DNA of 5,678 bases from Burkholderiales bacterium (GTDB taxonomy: Bacteria; Pseudomonadota; Gammaproteobacteria; Burkholderiales; Burkholderiaceae). Shown here one piece after another: positions 1 to 5,601 of this stretch (position 1 is the stretch's first letter; each line of letters starts with the position of its first letter). The stretch covers positions 1-5,678 of the forward strand of contig CAHJWV010000306.1 in assembly GCA_903643055.1 (NCBI GenBank), read 5' to 3'. The notes beneath the pieces are model-generated. The model was not told the origin of the DNA. It saw only the letters and a program-made list of their open reading frames with translations, and ran no database searches. The position numbers and the translations under genes were made by a program.

Positions 1-447
1 TCCTGCGGGCCGCCTGCCTTTCACCTCCCACTCCTGCTCACCTCATTCGTGCAACTAAGGTTTGTCGCTAATCAGGACACTTCATGTGCGCCGGTGTTTG
101 TTCAGCGTGGCGGCGTGGCGGCTTTGGCGCATGCAAAAGATTCGGTGCCCGCGCTTGTGCAGCGCTTGCGTGAATGCCGCGATACGCTGGTTCCCCGGTT
201 GGCTGGGCTGCCGCGCATACAGGTGGCATTGCAGCGGGGCGGCTTGTACGCCTTTTTTAGAGTCGACGGCGAAGACGATTCGCTGGCATTTGCGAAGCGG
301 TTGGTCAGCGATTTCGGCCTGGGGCTGGCGCCGGGCGTGGCGTTTGGCGCTGAAGCCGAGGGCTGGCTGCGCTGGTGCTTTGCATCGAGAGACCCGGCGC
401 GTCTCCTTCAGGGCCTGGATCGGCTGAGCTCGGCGCTTGGGATATAA
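1..447 (+). CDS. PLP-dependent aminotransferase, class I/II, C-terminal fragment (start off the left edge)
   Basis: This is the C-terminal 148 codons of a fold-type I pyridoxal-phosphate aminotransferase; the PLP lysine and the rest of the large domain lie outside the window. Visible family features are TSCAPVFVQRGGVAAL (just after residue 26 of the fragment), GGLYAFFRVDG in the small domain, the LAPGVAFG segment, and EGWLRWCFAS, whose Arg corresponds to the conserved arginine that binds the substrate carboxylate. The frame is open to base 1, so the GTG at 49 is an internal codon and not a credible start. The first ~16 residues do not look like the expected GW-x-V-x-P-P-A-L region, while another frame fits it better, so a frameshift near 57-62 is possible. 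The stop TAA at 445-447 overlaps the rpsO -10 box. Substrate specificity cannot be told from this part. The family call is firm, the exact enzyme unknown. Confidence 0.8.
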   Translation, partial: SCGPPAFHLPLLLTSFVQLRFVANQDTSCAPVFVQRGGVAALAHAKDSVPALVQRLRECRDTLVPRLAGLPRIQVALQRGGLYAFFRVDGEDDSLAFAKRLVSDFGLGLAPGVAFGAEAEGWLRWCFASRDPARLLQGLDRLSSALGI

Positions 448-448
448 T
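420..448 (+). promoter_or_regulatory. Probable sigma-70 promoter of rpsO
   Basis: TATAAT, a perfect -10 hexamer, lies at 443-448. No good TTGACA-like box exists at the expected distance: the 17-nt-spaced hexamer at 420-425 reads TCGGCT. The promoter would therefore depend on its -10 and on flanking sequence or activators. Transcription would start near 454-456 and give a leader of about 127 nt before rpsO. The promoter lies inside the 3' end of the aminotransferase gene. A dedicated promoter just ahead of rpsO is expected from other proteobacteria; the start site itself is inferred. Confidence 0.6.
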
Positions 449-455
449 CGACCGG

Positions 456-479
456 CTTTGCGCGGCATAAGCGCCAAAG
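456..479 (+). promoter_or_regulatory. Hairpin at the predicted 5' end of the rpsO mRNA
   Basis: CTTTGCGC (456-463) pairs with GCGCCAAAG (471-479), giving an 8-bp stem with one bulged C and a 7-nt loop. It begins almost exactly where a transcript from the TATAAT at 443-448 would begin. Such 5'-terminal stems often protect mRNAs from 5'-end-dependent decay, but that role is inference here. Confidence 0.5.
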
Positions 480-492
480 TCATTCGCACGGC

Positions 493-564
493 GCGGGAAG
501 GTTTCTCCCGCTACCGCAAGTCATAACTTCCCGAAACCGCGGTGTCCTTGTGCCTGCGGTGGGA
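493..564 (+). promoter_or_regulatory. Structured rpsO leader: candidate H-type pseudoknot with an alternative hairpin
   Basis: GCGGGA (493-498) pairs with TCCCGC (506-511) around the loop AGGTTTC. The loop bases GGTTTC (500-505) are perfectly complementary to GAAACC at 533-538, which gives a canonical H-type pseudoknot: two 6-bp stems, a 1-nt first loop and a 21-nt last loop. An exclusive alternative uses the same downstream bases: TCCC (529-532) and ACCGC (536-540) pair with GCGGT and GGGA (556-564), a 9-bp stem with a GAA bulge and a 15-nt loop. In E. coli, S15 represses its own translation by stabilising a leader pseudoknot. A similar role here is inferred from position and shape, not from sequence similarity. 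Confidence 0.45.
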
Positions 565-582
565 TCATCAGGAAACAGTTTC

Positions 583-852
583 ATGTCCAACGCCGAACTG
601 AACAAAGCCGACATCGTCAAGGCCAATGCGCGCAGCGCCAATGACACCGGCTCCCCCGAAGTGCAAGTGGCCTTGTTGACCGCACGCATCAACGAACTGA
701 CGCCGCACTTCAAGCTGCATCTGAAAGACCACCATGGTCGGCGCGGTCTGCTGAAGATGGTTAACACCCGCAAGAGCCTGCTGGCTTATCTCAGAACCAC
801 CGACGCGGCTCGCTACACCGCACTGATCCAGAAGCTGGGTCTGCGTAAGTAA
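583..852 (+). CDS. rpsO: 30S ribosomal protein S15
   Basis: The product is 89 residues, the same length as E. coli S15. It binds the three-way junction around helices 20-22 of 16S rRNA early in 30S assembly and helps form bridges to the 50S subunit. Signature segments are [20 protein letters not shown] (residues 20-39), the [15 protein letters not shown] segment (46-60) and the C-terminal [12 protein letters not shown] (78-89). The ATG at 583 is chosen over an in-frame GTG at 550 because it restores the family length and has AGGA at 570-573, 9 nt upstream. The basic patch after MV reads [14 protein letters not shown], where E. coli has SQRRKLLDYLKRKD, so it carries less charge, but the fold-defining residues remain. 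No TTA, CTA or TCA codon occurs, as expected of a highly expressed GC-rich gene. It probably has its own promoter at 443-448 and is followed by a terminator-like hairpin before pnp. Confidence 0.97.
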   Translation: MSNAELNKADIVKANARSANDTGSPEVQVALLTARINELTPHFKLHLKDHHGRRGLLKMVNTRKSLLAYLRTTDAARYTALIQKLGLRK

Positions 853-868
853 TTCGCACACGAAAGCC

Positions 869-905
869 AAGAGCCTGTCTGGATTGACCAGCACAGGCTC
901 TTTGC
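869..905 (+). terminator. Intrinsic terminator-like hairpin after rpsO
   Basis: AGAGCCTGT (870-878) pairs with ACAGGCTCT (893-901). The stem extends inward through CTGG (879-882) and CCAG (888-891) with one bulged C (892), leaving the loop ATTGA; A869-T902 adds one outer pair. It starts 17 nt after the rpsO stop. The downstream tract is only moderately T-rich (TCTTTGCATTTG), so partial read-through into pnp is likely. In E. coli a leaky terminator occupies the same place between rpsO and pnp. Confidence 0.75.
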
Positions 906-930
906 ATTTGGAGCCAGGCACCACCGATGA

Positions 931-980
931 CGATGTGTCATTCCAGAGCCGTTCTGCCGAGCGTCTCTGGAATGGCATCG
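931..980 (+). promoter_or_regulatory. Long pnp leader hairpin, candidate RNase III processing site
   Basis: CATTCCAGAG (939-948) pairs perfectly with CTCTGGAATG (965-974). After a TGT/G internal loop the stem continues as CGATG (931-935) with CATCG (976-980): 15 pairs around a 16-nt loop. It ends 67 nt before the pnp start. In E. coli an RNase III-cut stem in the pnp leader, followed by PNPase itself, forms the autoregulatory circuit. Position and stem length suggest the same role here; the cleavage is inferred. I see no clear promoter between 902 and 1047, so pnp is probably transcribed by read-through or from a promoter I cannot recognise. Confidence 0.55.
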
Positions 981-1008
981 CGCCAGGATGCTGGTACTCC
1001 AGGGCCCG

Positions 1009-1028
1009 GGTGCCGCCCCAACGGCGCC
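1009..1028 (+). promoter_or_regulatory. Small hairpin just upstream of the pnp ribosome binding site
   Basis: GGTGCC (1009-1014) pairs with GGCGCC (1023-1028) through one G-U pair around an 8-nt loop, 7 nt before the AAGGAG at 1036-1041. The same GGTGCC is perfectly complementary to GGCACC at 917-922, a long-range pairing that would enclose the 931-980 hairpin. The two pairings exclude each other. Function is unproven. Confidence 0.3.
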
Positions 1029-1047
1029 GACAAGCAAGGAGAGACAC

Positions 1048-3171
1048 ATGAGCATGTTCAACAAAGTCACCAAGACCTTCCAATGGGGTCAGCACACCGT
1101 CAAGCTCGAGACGGGTGAAATCGCCCGCCAAGCCAGCGGCGCGGTGCTCGTCGATGTTGAAGACACAGTCATCCTGGCCACCGTGGTTGGTGCCAAGAAT
1201 GCCAAGCCGGGCCAGGATTTCTTCCCGCTGACGGTTGATTACATCGAGAAGACCTATGCCGCCGGCAAGATCCCGGGCAGCTTCTTCAAACGCGAAGGCC
1301 GCCCGAGCGAGCTCGAGACGCTGACTTCGCGCTTGATCGATCGCCCGCTGCGCCCACTGTTCCCCGAAGGCTTCTACAACGAAGTCCAGGTGGTGATCCA
1401 CGTGCTGTCGCTGAACCCGGAAGTTTCGGCCGACATTCCTTCGCTGATCGGCGCCAGCGCCGCATTGGCGATTTCCGGCATTCCGTTCAACGGCCCGATC
1501 GGCGCGGCCCGTGTCGCCTACATCAACGGCGAATACGTGCTGAACCCCGGCAAGACGCAATTGCTGTCGTCGCAGATGGACCTGGTGGTGGCCGGCACGC
1601 AAGCCGCCGTGCTGATGGTCGAATCGGAAGCTCAGCAGTTGAGCGAAGAAGTGATGCTGGGTGGCATCGTCTTTGGCCATGAGCAAGGCAACATCGCGAT
1701 CGCTGCGATCAACGAATTGGTGCGTGATGCCGGCAAGGCTGCCTGGGATTGGACGGCTCCTGCGAGAGACGAAGCCTTCATCGGCAAGATCGGCGCGCTG
1801 GCGGAAGAAAAGCTGCGCACGGCTTATCAAATTCGCTCCAAGCAAGCCCGCACCCAAGCGACCCGTGAAGTCACCGCATCGGTGTTGGCAGCGATCGAAG
1901 CCGAAGGCCTGGCCGTCGACAAGGTCAAGGTCGATAACGTTTTGTTCGACATCGAAGCGAAGATCGTTCGCAGCCAGATCCTGTCGGGTGAGCCCCGCAT
2001 CGATGGCCGTGATACCCGCACCGTGCGCCAGATCGAAATCCGCAACGGCGTTCTGCCGCGTGTTCACGGTTCGACCCTGTTCACCCGCGGTGAAACGCAA
2101 GCGCTGGTGGCCGCCACGCTCGGCACAGACCGTGACTCGCAAAAGATCGACGCGCTGGCTGGCGAGTTCAGCGAGCACTTCATGCTTCACTACAACATGC
2201 CTCCGTTCGCCACCGGCGAAACCGGCCGCGTGGGTACGCCGAAGCGACGCGAAATCGGCCACGGCCGGCTGGCCAAGCGCGCACTCGTTGCGGTGCTGCC
2301 TGACCGCGCCGAGTTCCCGTATTCGATGCGTGTGGTCTCCGAGATCACCGAGTCCAACGGCTCCTCGTCGATGGCTTCCGTTTGCGGCGGCTGCTTGGCG
2401 CTGATGGACGCTGGCGTGCCGCTGAAGGCGCACGTCGCCGGTATCGCGATGGGCCTGATCAAGGACGGCAACCGCTTTGCCGTGCTGACCGACATCCTGG
2501 GCGACGAAGATCACCTGGGTGACATGGACTTCAAAGTCGCCGGTACGACGGCTGGTGTGACCGCGTTGCAGATGGACATCAAGATCCAGGGCATCACGAA
2601 GGAAATCATGCAGGTGGCGCTGGCGCAAGCCAAAGAAGCGCGTTTGCACATCCTCGACAAGATGGTCGGTGCGCTGGGCGAAGCCAAGACCGAGGTCTCG
2701 CAGTTCGCGCCGCGTCTGTACACCATGAAGATCAACCCGGAAAAAATCCGTGACGTGATCGGCAAGGGCGGCGCGACCATCCGTGCACTGACCGAAGAGA
2801 CCGGCACCACGATCGACATCGGCGAAGACGGCACGATCACGATCGCCTCGGCCGATGCCGACAAGGCGGCCTACGCCAAGAAGCGCATCGAAGAGATCAC
2901 CGCTGAAGTCGAAGTGGGCAAGATCTACGAGGGCCCGATCACCAAGATCCTGGAGTTCGGTGCACTCGTGAACCTGCTGCCTGGCAAGGACGGCCTGCTG
3001 CACATCAGCCAGATCGCCCACCAGCGCGTTGAAAAGGTCACCGACTTCCTGAAGGAAGGCCAGATCGTCAAGGTCAAGGTGCTTGAGACCGACGAGAAAG
3101 GCCGCGTCAAGCTGTCGATGAAGGCGTTGATCGAGCGCGAACAGCAAGCTCAGGCTCCATCCCACGACTGA
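1048..3171 (+). CDS. pnp: Polynucleotide phosphorylase (PNPase)
   Basis: This 707-residue protein is the phosphorolytic 3'-5' exoribonuclease that degrades RNA to nucleoside diphosphates and forms a ring-shaped trimer in the cytoplasm. Domains in order are the first RNase PH domain (about 10-145, with [10 protein letters not shown] at 79-88 and [10 protein letters not shown] at 99-108), the helical linker domain (about 245-315), the second, catalytic RNase PH domain (about 325-545), KH (about 555-610, GxxG as IGKGGA at 571-576) and S1 (about 621-692). The active site is intact: [13 protein letters not shown] (341-353), the serines of SNGSSSM (436-442), and D488, D494 and K496 of [12 protein letters not shown], equivalent to E. 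coli D486, D492 and K494. The ATG at 1048 is chosen over an upstream ATG at 988 because AAGGAG (1036-1041) is 6 nt away and [20 protein letters not shown] matches the family N-terminus. No TTA, CTA or TCA codon occurs in the gene. It is paired with rpsO as in most proteobacteria. Confidence 0.98.
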   Translation: MSMFNKVTKTFQWGQHTVKLETGEIARQASGAVLVDVEDTVILATVVGAKNAKPGQDFFPLTVDYIEKTYAAGKIPGSFFKREGRPSELETLTSRLIDRPLRPLFPEGFYNEVQVVIHVLSLNPEVSADIPSLIGASAALAISGIPFNGPIGAARVAYINGEYVLNPGKTQLLSSQMDLVVAGTQAAVLMVESEAQQLSEEVMLGGIVFGHEQGNIAIAAINELVRDAGKAAWDWTAPARDEAFIGKIGALAEEKLRTAYQIRSKQARTQATREVTASVLAAIEAEGLAVDKVKVDNVLFDIEAKIVRSQILSGEPRIDGRDTRTVRQIEIRNGVLPRVHGSTLFTRGETQALVAATLGTDRDSQKIDALAGEFSEHFMLHYNMPPFATGETGRVGTPKRREIGHGRLAKRALVAVLPDRAEFPYSMRVVSEITESNGSSSMASVCGGCLALMDAGVPLKAHVAGIAMGLIKDGNRFAVLTDILGDEDHLGDMDFKVAGTTAGVTALQMDIKIQGITKEIMQVALAQAKEARLHILDKMVGALGEAKTEVSQFAPRLYTMKINPEKIRDVIGKGGATIRALTEETGTTIDIGEDGTITIASADADKAAYAKKRIEEITAEVEVGKIYEGPITKILEFGALVNLLPGKDGLLHISQIAHQRVEKVTDFLKEGQIVKVKVLETDEKGRVKLSMKALIEREQQAQAPSHD

Positions 3172-3177
3172 TGCTAC

Positions 3178-3201
3178 CGGCCCATGGCCCAGCATGGGTC
3201 G
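3178..3201 (+). other. Hairpin in the gap between pnp and the oxidoreductase gene
   Basis: CCCATG (3181-3186) pairs with CATGGG (3193-3198) around GCCCAG. CGG/TCG extends it to nine pairs with one G-T wobble. It lies a few bases after the pnp stop. No T-run follows (CATACCTGAA), so it does not look like an efficient intrinsic terminator. It may instead protect the 3' end of pnp mRNA or mark a processing point. Confidence 0.4.
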
Positions 3202-3232
3202 CATACCTGAACTGAAAGCCTGACTCCAAGCC

Positions 3233-4219
3233 ATGAAAGCCATCGAGATTGCGTCTTTCGGCGCGCCCGAAGTTCTTCGTCTCACTGAGCGAGCGGCGCC
3301 GGTCGCGGGTACCGGTGAGGTGTTGATCCGCGTGCGCGCCTCGGGCATCAATCGGCCGGATGTGTTGCAGCGCAAAGGCTTGTATCCCGTGCCCGCCGGC
3401 GCATCCGACCTTCCAGGGCTGGAGATCGCAGGCGTCATCGAAGCGGGTGATGCCGAGGCGATGGCTTTGGCAGGATGGTCGATCGGCGACCGCGTTTGCG
3501 CCTTGGTGGCAGGCGGTGGCTATGCGGAGCTGTGCGTCGCACCGATCGGCCAGTGCCTGCCGGTGCCGACCCCATTAAGCGATGTCGAAGCAGCCAGCCT
3601 GCCCGAAACCTTGTTCACCGTCTGGTCCAACGTCTTTGATCGCGCTGGACTGCAGCCGGGTGAAACCTTGCTTGTGCATGGCGGAACAAGCGGCATCGGG
3701 GTGGCTGCAATTCAGTTGGCCAAGGCCTGGGGCGCCATTGTGATCGCAACCGCGGGCAGCGATGAAAAGGTGGCTGCCTGCATTCGCTTCGGCGCCGACC
3801 ATGCGATCAACCATCGCACCCAAGACTTTGTCGCCGAGGTCGCTCGAATCACCAACAAGCGTGGCGTCAACGTCGTGCTCGACATGGTGGCCGGGCCGTA
3901 TGTGGCTCGAAATCTTTCCAGCCTCGCGGAAGACGGTCGCTTGGCGATCATTGCCGTTCAAGGCGGCTCCGAGGCCCAATTCGATGCGTCATTGGTGCTA
4001 CGTCGCCGTTTGACCGTGACCGGCTCGACCTTGCGTCCGAGATCCGTGGCAGTCAAGTCGGCCATCGCGGCATCTCTGCGTCGGCAGGTCTGGCCCTGGA
4101 TCGAAGCAGGCCGAATCAAGCCCGTGATCCATCAGGTGTTTGCCGCAGCCGAGGCCGCGCAGGCTCATGCAGTGATGGAGTCGGGTCATCACATCGGCAA
4201 ACTGGTGTTGACATGGTGA
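3233..4219 (+). CDS. NAD(P)H quinone oxidoreductase, zinc-free MDR superfamily (PIG3/QOR type)
   Basis: The 328-residue product belongs to the medium-chain dehydrogenase/reductase superfamily, in the quinone oxidoreductase branch that includes human PIG3 (TP53I3). Such enzymes reduce quinones or related electrophiles with NAD(P)H in the cytosol; the physiological substrate here is unknown. The N-terminal GroES-like domain (about 1-125) carries SGINRPDVLQRKGLYPVPAG (38-57) and GLEIAGVIEAG (62-72), without the metal-binding cysteines of zinc alcohol dehydrogenases. The Rossmann domain has VHGGTSGIGVAAIQLAKAWG (148-167), the nucleotide-binding loop, and NVVLDMVAG (213-221). The C-terminal IGKLVLTW is typical. 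ATG 3233 matches the family start (MKAIEI). Its ribosome binding site is poor: the only purine run, GAAAG at 3214-3218, is 14 nt upstream. It follows pnp by 61 nt and precedes tpiA by 20 nt, so co-transcription with tpiA and secG is likely. Codon use looks less biased than in pnp. Confidence 0.93.
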   Translation: MKAIEIASFGAPEVLRLTERAAPVAGTGEVLIRVRASGINRPDVLQRKGLYPVPAGASDLPGLEIAGVIEAGDAEAMALAGWSIGDRVCALVAGGGYAELCVAPIGQCLPVPTPLSDVEAASLPETLFTVWSNVFDRAGLQPGETLLVHGGTSGIGVAAIQLAKAWGAIVIATAGSDEKVAACIRFGADHAINHRTQDFVAEVARITNKRGVNVVLDMVAGPYVARNLSSLAEDGRLAIIAVQGGSEAQFDASLVLRRRLTVTGSTLRPRSVAVKSAIAASLRRQVWPWIEAGRIKPVIHQVFAAAEAAQAHAVMESGHHIGKLVLTW

Positions 4220-4239
4220 GCCCGGGCCAAGGAGCAGTC

Positions 4240-4980
4240 ATGCGTCGCAAGCTGGTGGTTGGAAACTGGAAGATGAACGGCGGCCGGGCCGCAAATGCGC
4301 AACTGCTGGCCTCGTTCCATGAGGCTGGGCCGTGGGATGCCGCTGTTGCGGTTTGCCCGCCTTATCCTTATCTGGCAGATGCCGCATTGGCATTGCAAGG
4401 CAGTGGCATCGGCTGGGGTGCGCAAGACTGTTCTGCGCATGTTTCAGGCGCCTACACCGGTGAGGTGTCGGCCCAGATGCTGGCCGAATTCGGTTGCCAC
4501 TTCGTCATCGTCGGTCATTCCGAGCGTCGCCAGCACCATGCCGAGTCGGACCAGCAGGTGGCTGACAAGGCCAAGCTGGTCTTGGCTCACAAGCTGACGC
4601 CGATCGTGTGTGTCGGCGAAAGCTTGGCCGAGCGCGAGGCGGGTCAGACCGATGTGGTGGTCAAGCGGCAACTCTCTGCCGTGATTCACACGCTTGCCAA
4701 TTGCGTTTCCCAAATCGTGGTGGCTTATGAGCCGGTCTGGGCCATCGGTACCGGTGTGACTGCGACGCCAGAGCAGGCTCAGGCAGTGCATGCGTTGTTG
4801 CGCGCACAGTTGCATGCAGCGACACAGCATGCCGGCGAAATGCTGATCATCTATGGAGGTAGCGTGAAAGCGGATAACGCAGCGCTGCTGTTTTCTCAAA
4901 ACGACATCGATGGTGGGCTCATCGGCGGTGCATCTCTCAATGCCGCTGATTTCGCCACCATCTGCAAGGCGGCTGGCTGA
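4240..4980 (+). CDS. tpiA: Triosephosphate isomerase
   Basis: The 246-residue cytosolic TIM-barrel enzyme interconverts dihydroxyacetone phosphate and glyceraldehyde 3-phosphate in glycolysis and gluconeogenesis. All active-site elements are present: N9 and K11 in VGNWKMNGG (7-15), the electrophilic H93 in VGHSERR (91-97), the catalytic base E164 in AYEPVWAIGTG (162-172) with the flexible lid next to it, and the phosphate-binding YGGSVKADN (205-213) and GGLIGGASL (225-233). The ATG at 4240 is chosen over an in-frame ATG at 4213, which overlaps the previous gene's stop and would add nine atypical residues. AAGGAG at 4229-4234 lies 5 nt before the chosen start, and MRRKLVVGNWKMNG matches the family. 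It follows the oxidoreductase stop by 20 nt and precedes secG by 38 nt, consistent with one transcript. Confidence 0.98.
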   Translation: MRRKLVVGNWKMNGGRAANAQLLASFHEAGPWDAAVAVCPPYPYLADAALALQGSGIGWGAQDCSAHVSGAYTGEVSAQMLAEFGCHFVIVGHSERRQHHAESDQQVADKAKLVLAHKLTPIVCVGESLAEREAGQTDVVVKRQLSAVIHTLANCVSQIVVAYEPVWAIGTGVTATPEQAQAVHALLRAQLHAATQHAGEMLIIYGGSVKADNAALLFSQNDIDGGLIGGASLNAADFATICKAAG

Positions 4981-5018
4981 CACGCCGGCGCCCTCATGAA
5001 TTTTCTGGAGCAATAAGA

Positions 5019-5441
5019 ATGCAAGTGCTGTTGAACATTGTTGTCGCCGTGCAAATCCTCGCGGCTTTGATCATGATTGGCTTGGTGCTGATTCAGCATG
5101 GCAAGGGCGCTGACATGGGCGCCTCCTTTGGCAGTGGGTCATCAGGCAGTTTGTTCGGTGCCACCGGCAGTGCCAATTTCCTTTCGCGCTCAACGGCCGT
5201 TTGTGCTGCCGTCTTCTTCGTCTGCACCTTGGCATTGGCTTATTTCTCCAATTTCCGCGGCGGTGCCTCGGGCGGTGGCAGCAGTGTGCTGGACCGTGCT
5301 GCGATTGCTGCGCCGGTAGCGGCCAGTGGTCCGACGGCCCAGATCCCGACATCGGCAGCAGCACCTGCGGCTTCTGCAGCGGTGGCCGCTTCTGCACCTG
5401 CCGTGGCTGCCTCGGTACCGGCTTCTGGCGTCGCGCAATAA
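5019..5441 (+). CDS. secG: Protein translocase subunit SecG
   Basis: SecG is the small inner-membrane partner of SecY and SecE and assists SecA-driven export. The 140-residue product has a first membrane helix at about 3-25 (VLLNIVVAVQILAALIMIGL), the conserved cytoplasmic loop HGKGADMGASFGSGSSGSLF (27-46) running on to FLSRSTA (54-60), and a second helix at about 60-77. From about residue 80 a Gly/Ser stretch leads into an Ala/Pro/Ser/Val-rich tail (95-140) with short internal repeats such as AAPAASAAVAAS. This tail makes it longer than E. coli SecG (110 residues); such low-complexity tails are common in betaproteobacterial SecG and are probably disordered. GGAG at 5007-5010 is 8 nt before ATG 5019. 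The tpiA-secG-tRNA-Leu-nuo order is familiar in this group. Confidence 0.96.
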   Translation: MQVLLNIVVAVQILAALIMIGLVLIQHGKGADMGASFGSGSSGSLFGATGSANFLSRSTAVCAAVFFVCTLALAYFSNFRGGASGGGSSVLDRAAIAAPVAASGPTAQIPTSAAAPAASAAVAASAPAVAASVPASGVAQ

Positions 5442-5449
5442 CACTTGCT

Positions 5450-5474
5450 CATGACCTGCGCCTGCAGGTCAATG
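5450..5474 (+). terminator. Hairpin after secG, weak terminator or mRNA 3'-end structure
   Basis: TGACCTG (5452-5458) pairs with CAGGTCA (5465-5471) around CGCCTG. CA/TG flanks add two more pairs across a bulged A. It starts 10 nt after the secG stop. The following sequence (ATGATTCCC) has no T-run, so efficient intrinsic termination is doubtful. Confidence 0.4.
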
Positions 5475-5497
5475 ATTCCCTGGCGGTTTAGTGCGGC

Positions 5498-5521
5498 AAC
5501 TCCCTTCAAATAAAGGGGGTT
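5498..5521 (+). terminator. GC-rich hairpin overlapping the tRNA promoter, possible secG operon terminator
   Basis: AACTCCCTT (5498-5506) pairs with AAGGGGGTT (5513-5521), nine pairs with one G-T, around the loop CAAATA. The downstream tract is TGAGGTT, a poor T-run. The loop and the left arm contain the putative -35 hexamer of the next promoter. It could end secG transcripts or simply be a coincidence of promoter sequence. Confidence 0.35.
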
Positions 5522-5533
5522 TGAGGTTAGAAT
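5505..5533 (+). promoter_or_regulatory. Sigma-70 promoter for tRNA-Leu (and probably the downstream nuo operon)
   Basis: The -35 box TTCAAA (5505-5510, 4 of 6 consensus bases) and the -10 box TAGAAT (5528-5533, 5 of 6) are separated by exactly 17 nt. Transcription would start near 5540, about 62 nt before the tRNA. That leader contains CTGGT/ACCAG (5544-5548 with 5567-5571), an inner GAG/CTC stem, and the palindrome TGCAAGTTGCA (5586-5596) just ahead of the tRNA. These may help define the precursor for 5' processing. Confidence 0.65.
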
Positions 5534-5601
5534 ACAAGGCTGTCTGGTGAGCTACTCCTCATGCAAACCAGCCACCTTTCTGTTATGCAAGTTGCACGTT
5601 A

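Noticed and set aside
550..582. An N-terminal extension of S15 from GTG 550
   Set aside because: The 11 extra residues have no family counterpart, and the AGGA at 570-573 serves ATG 583, which gives the exact family length.
902..930. A pnp promoter using TTGCAT (902-907) as -35
   Set aside because: It matches only three consensus bases and no -10-like hexamer follows at 16-18 nt.
988..1047. An N-terminal extension of PNPase from ATG 988
   Set aside because: The extra 20 residues are atypical and overlap the Shine-Dalgarno AAGGAG that serves ATG 1048.
1661..2404. A 247-codon + strand frame inside pnp
   Set aside because: It is an Arg/Ser/Trp-rich out-of-frame translation of an intact, well-conserved gene; no family resemblance and no plausible ribosome binding signal.
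568..3438. A 956-codon open frame on the minus strand running antisense across rpsO and pnp
   Set aside because: It is codon-aligned with both rpsO and pnp, so a stop would need a TTA, CTA or TCA codon on the sense strand, and these GC-biased, highly expressed genes contain none. The translation is rich in Arg, Gln, His, Asp and Leu, typical of an antisense shadow, matches no family I recognise, and runs across non-coding gaps.
4213..4239. A tpiA start at ATG 4213 overlapping the oxidoreductase stop
   Set aside because: It adds nine residues absent from the family, and ATG 4240 has an AAGGAG 5 nt upstream and the standard N-terminus.
5259..5440. The repetitive 3' end of secG as a DNA repeat array
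   Set aside because: The repeats are short and imperfect and are explained by Ala/Pro/Ser codons in the SecG tail; there is no CRISPR-like spacing.
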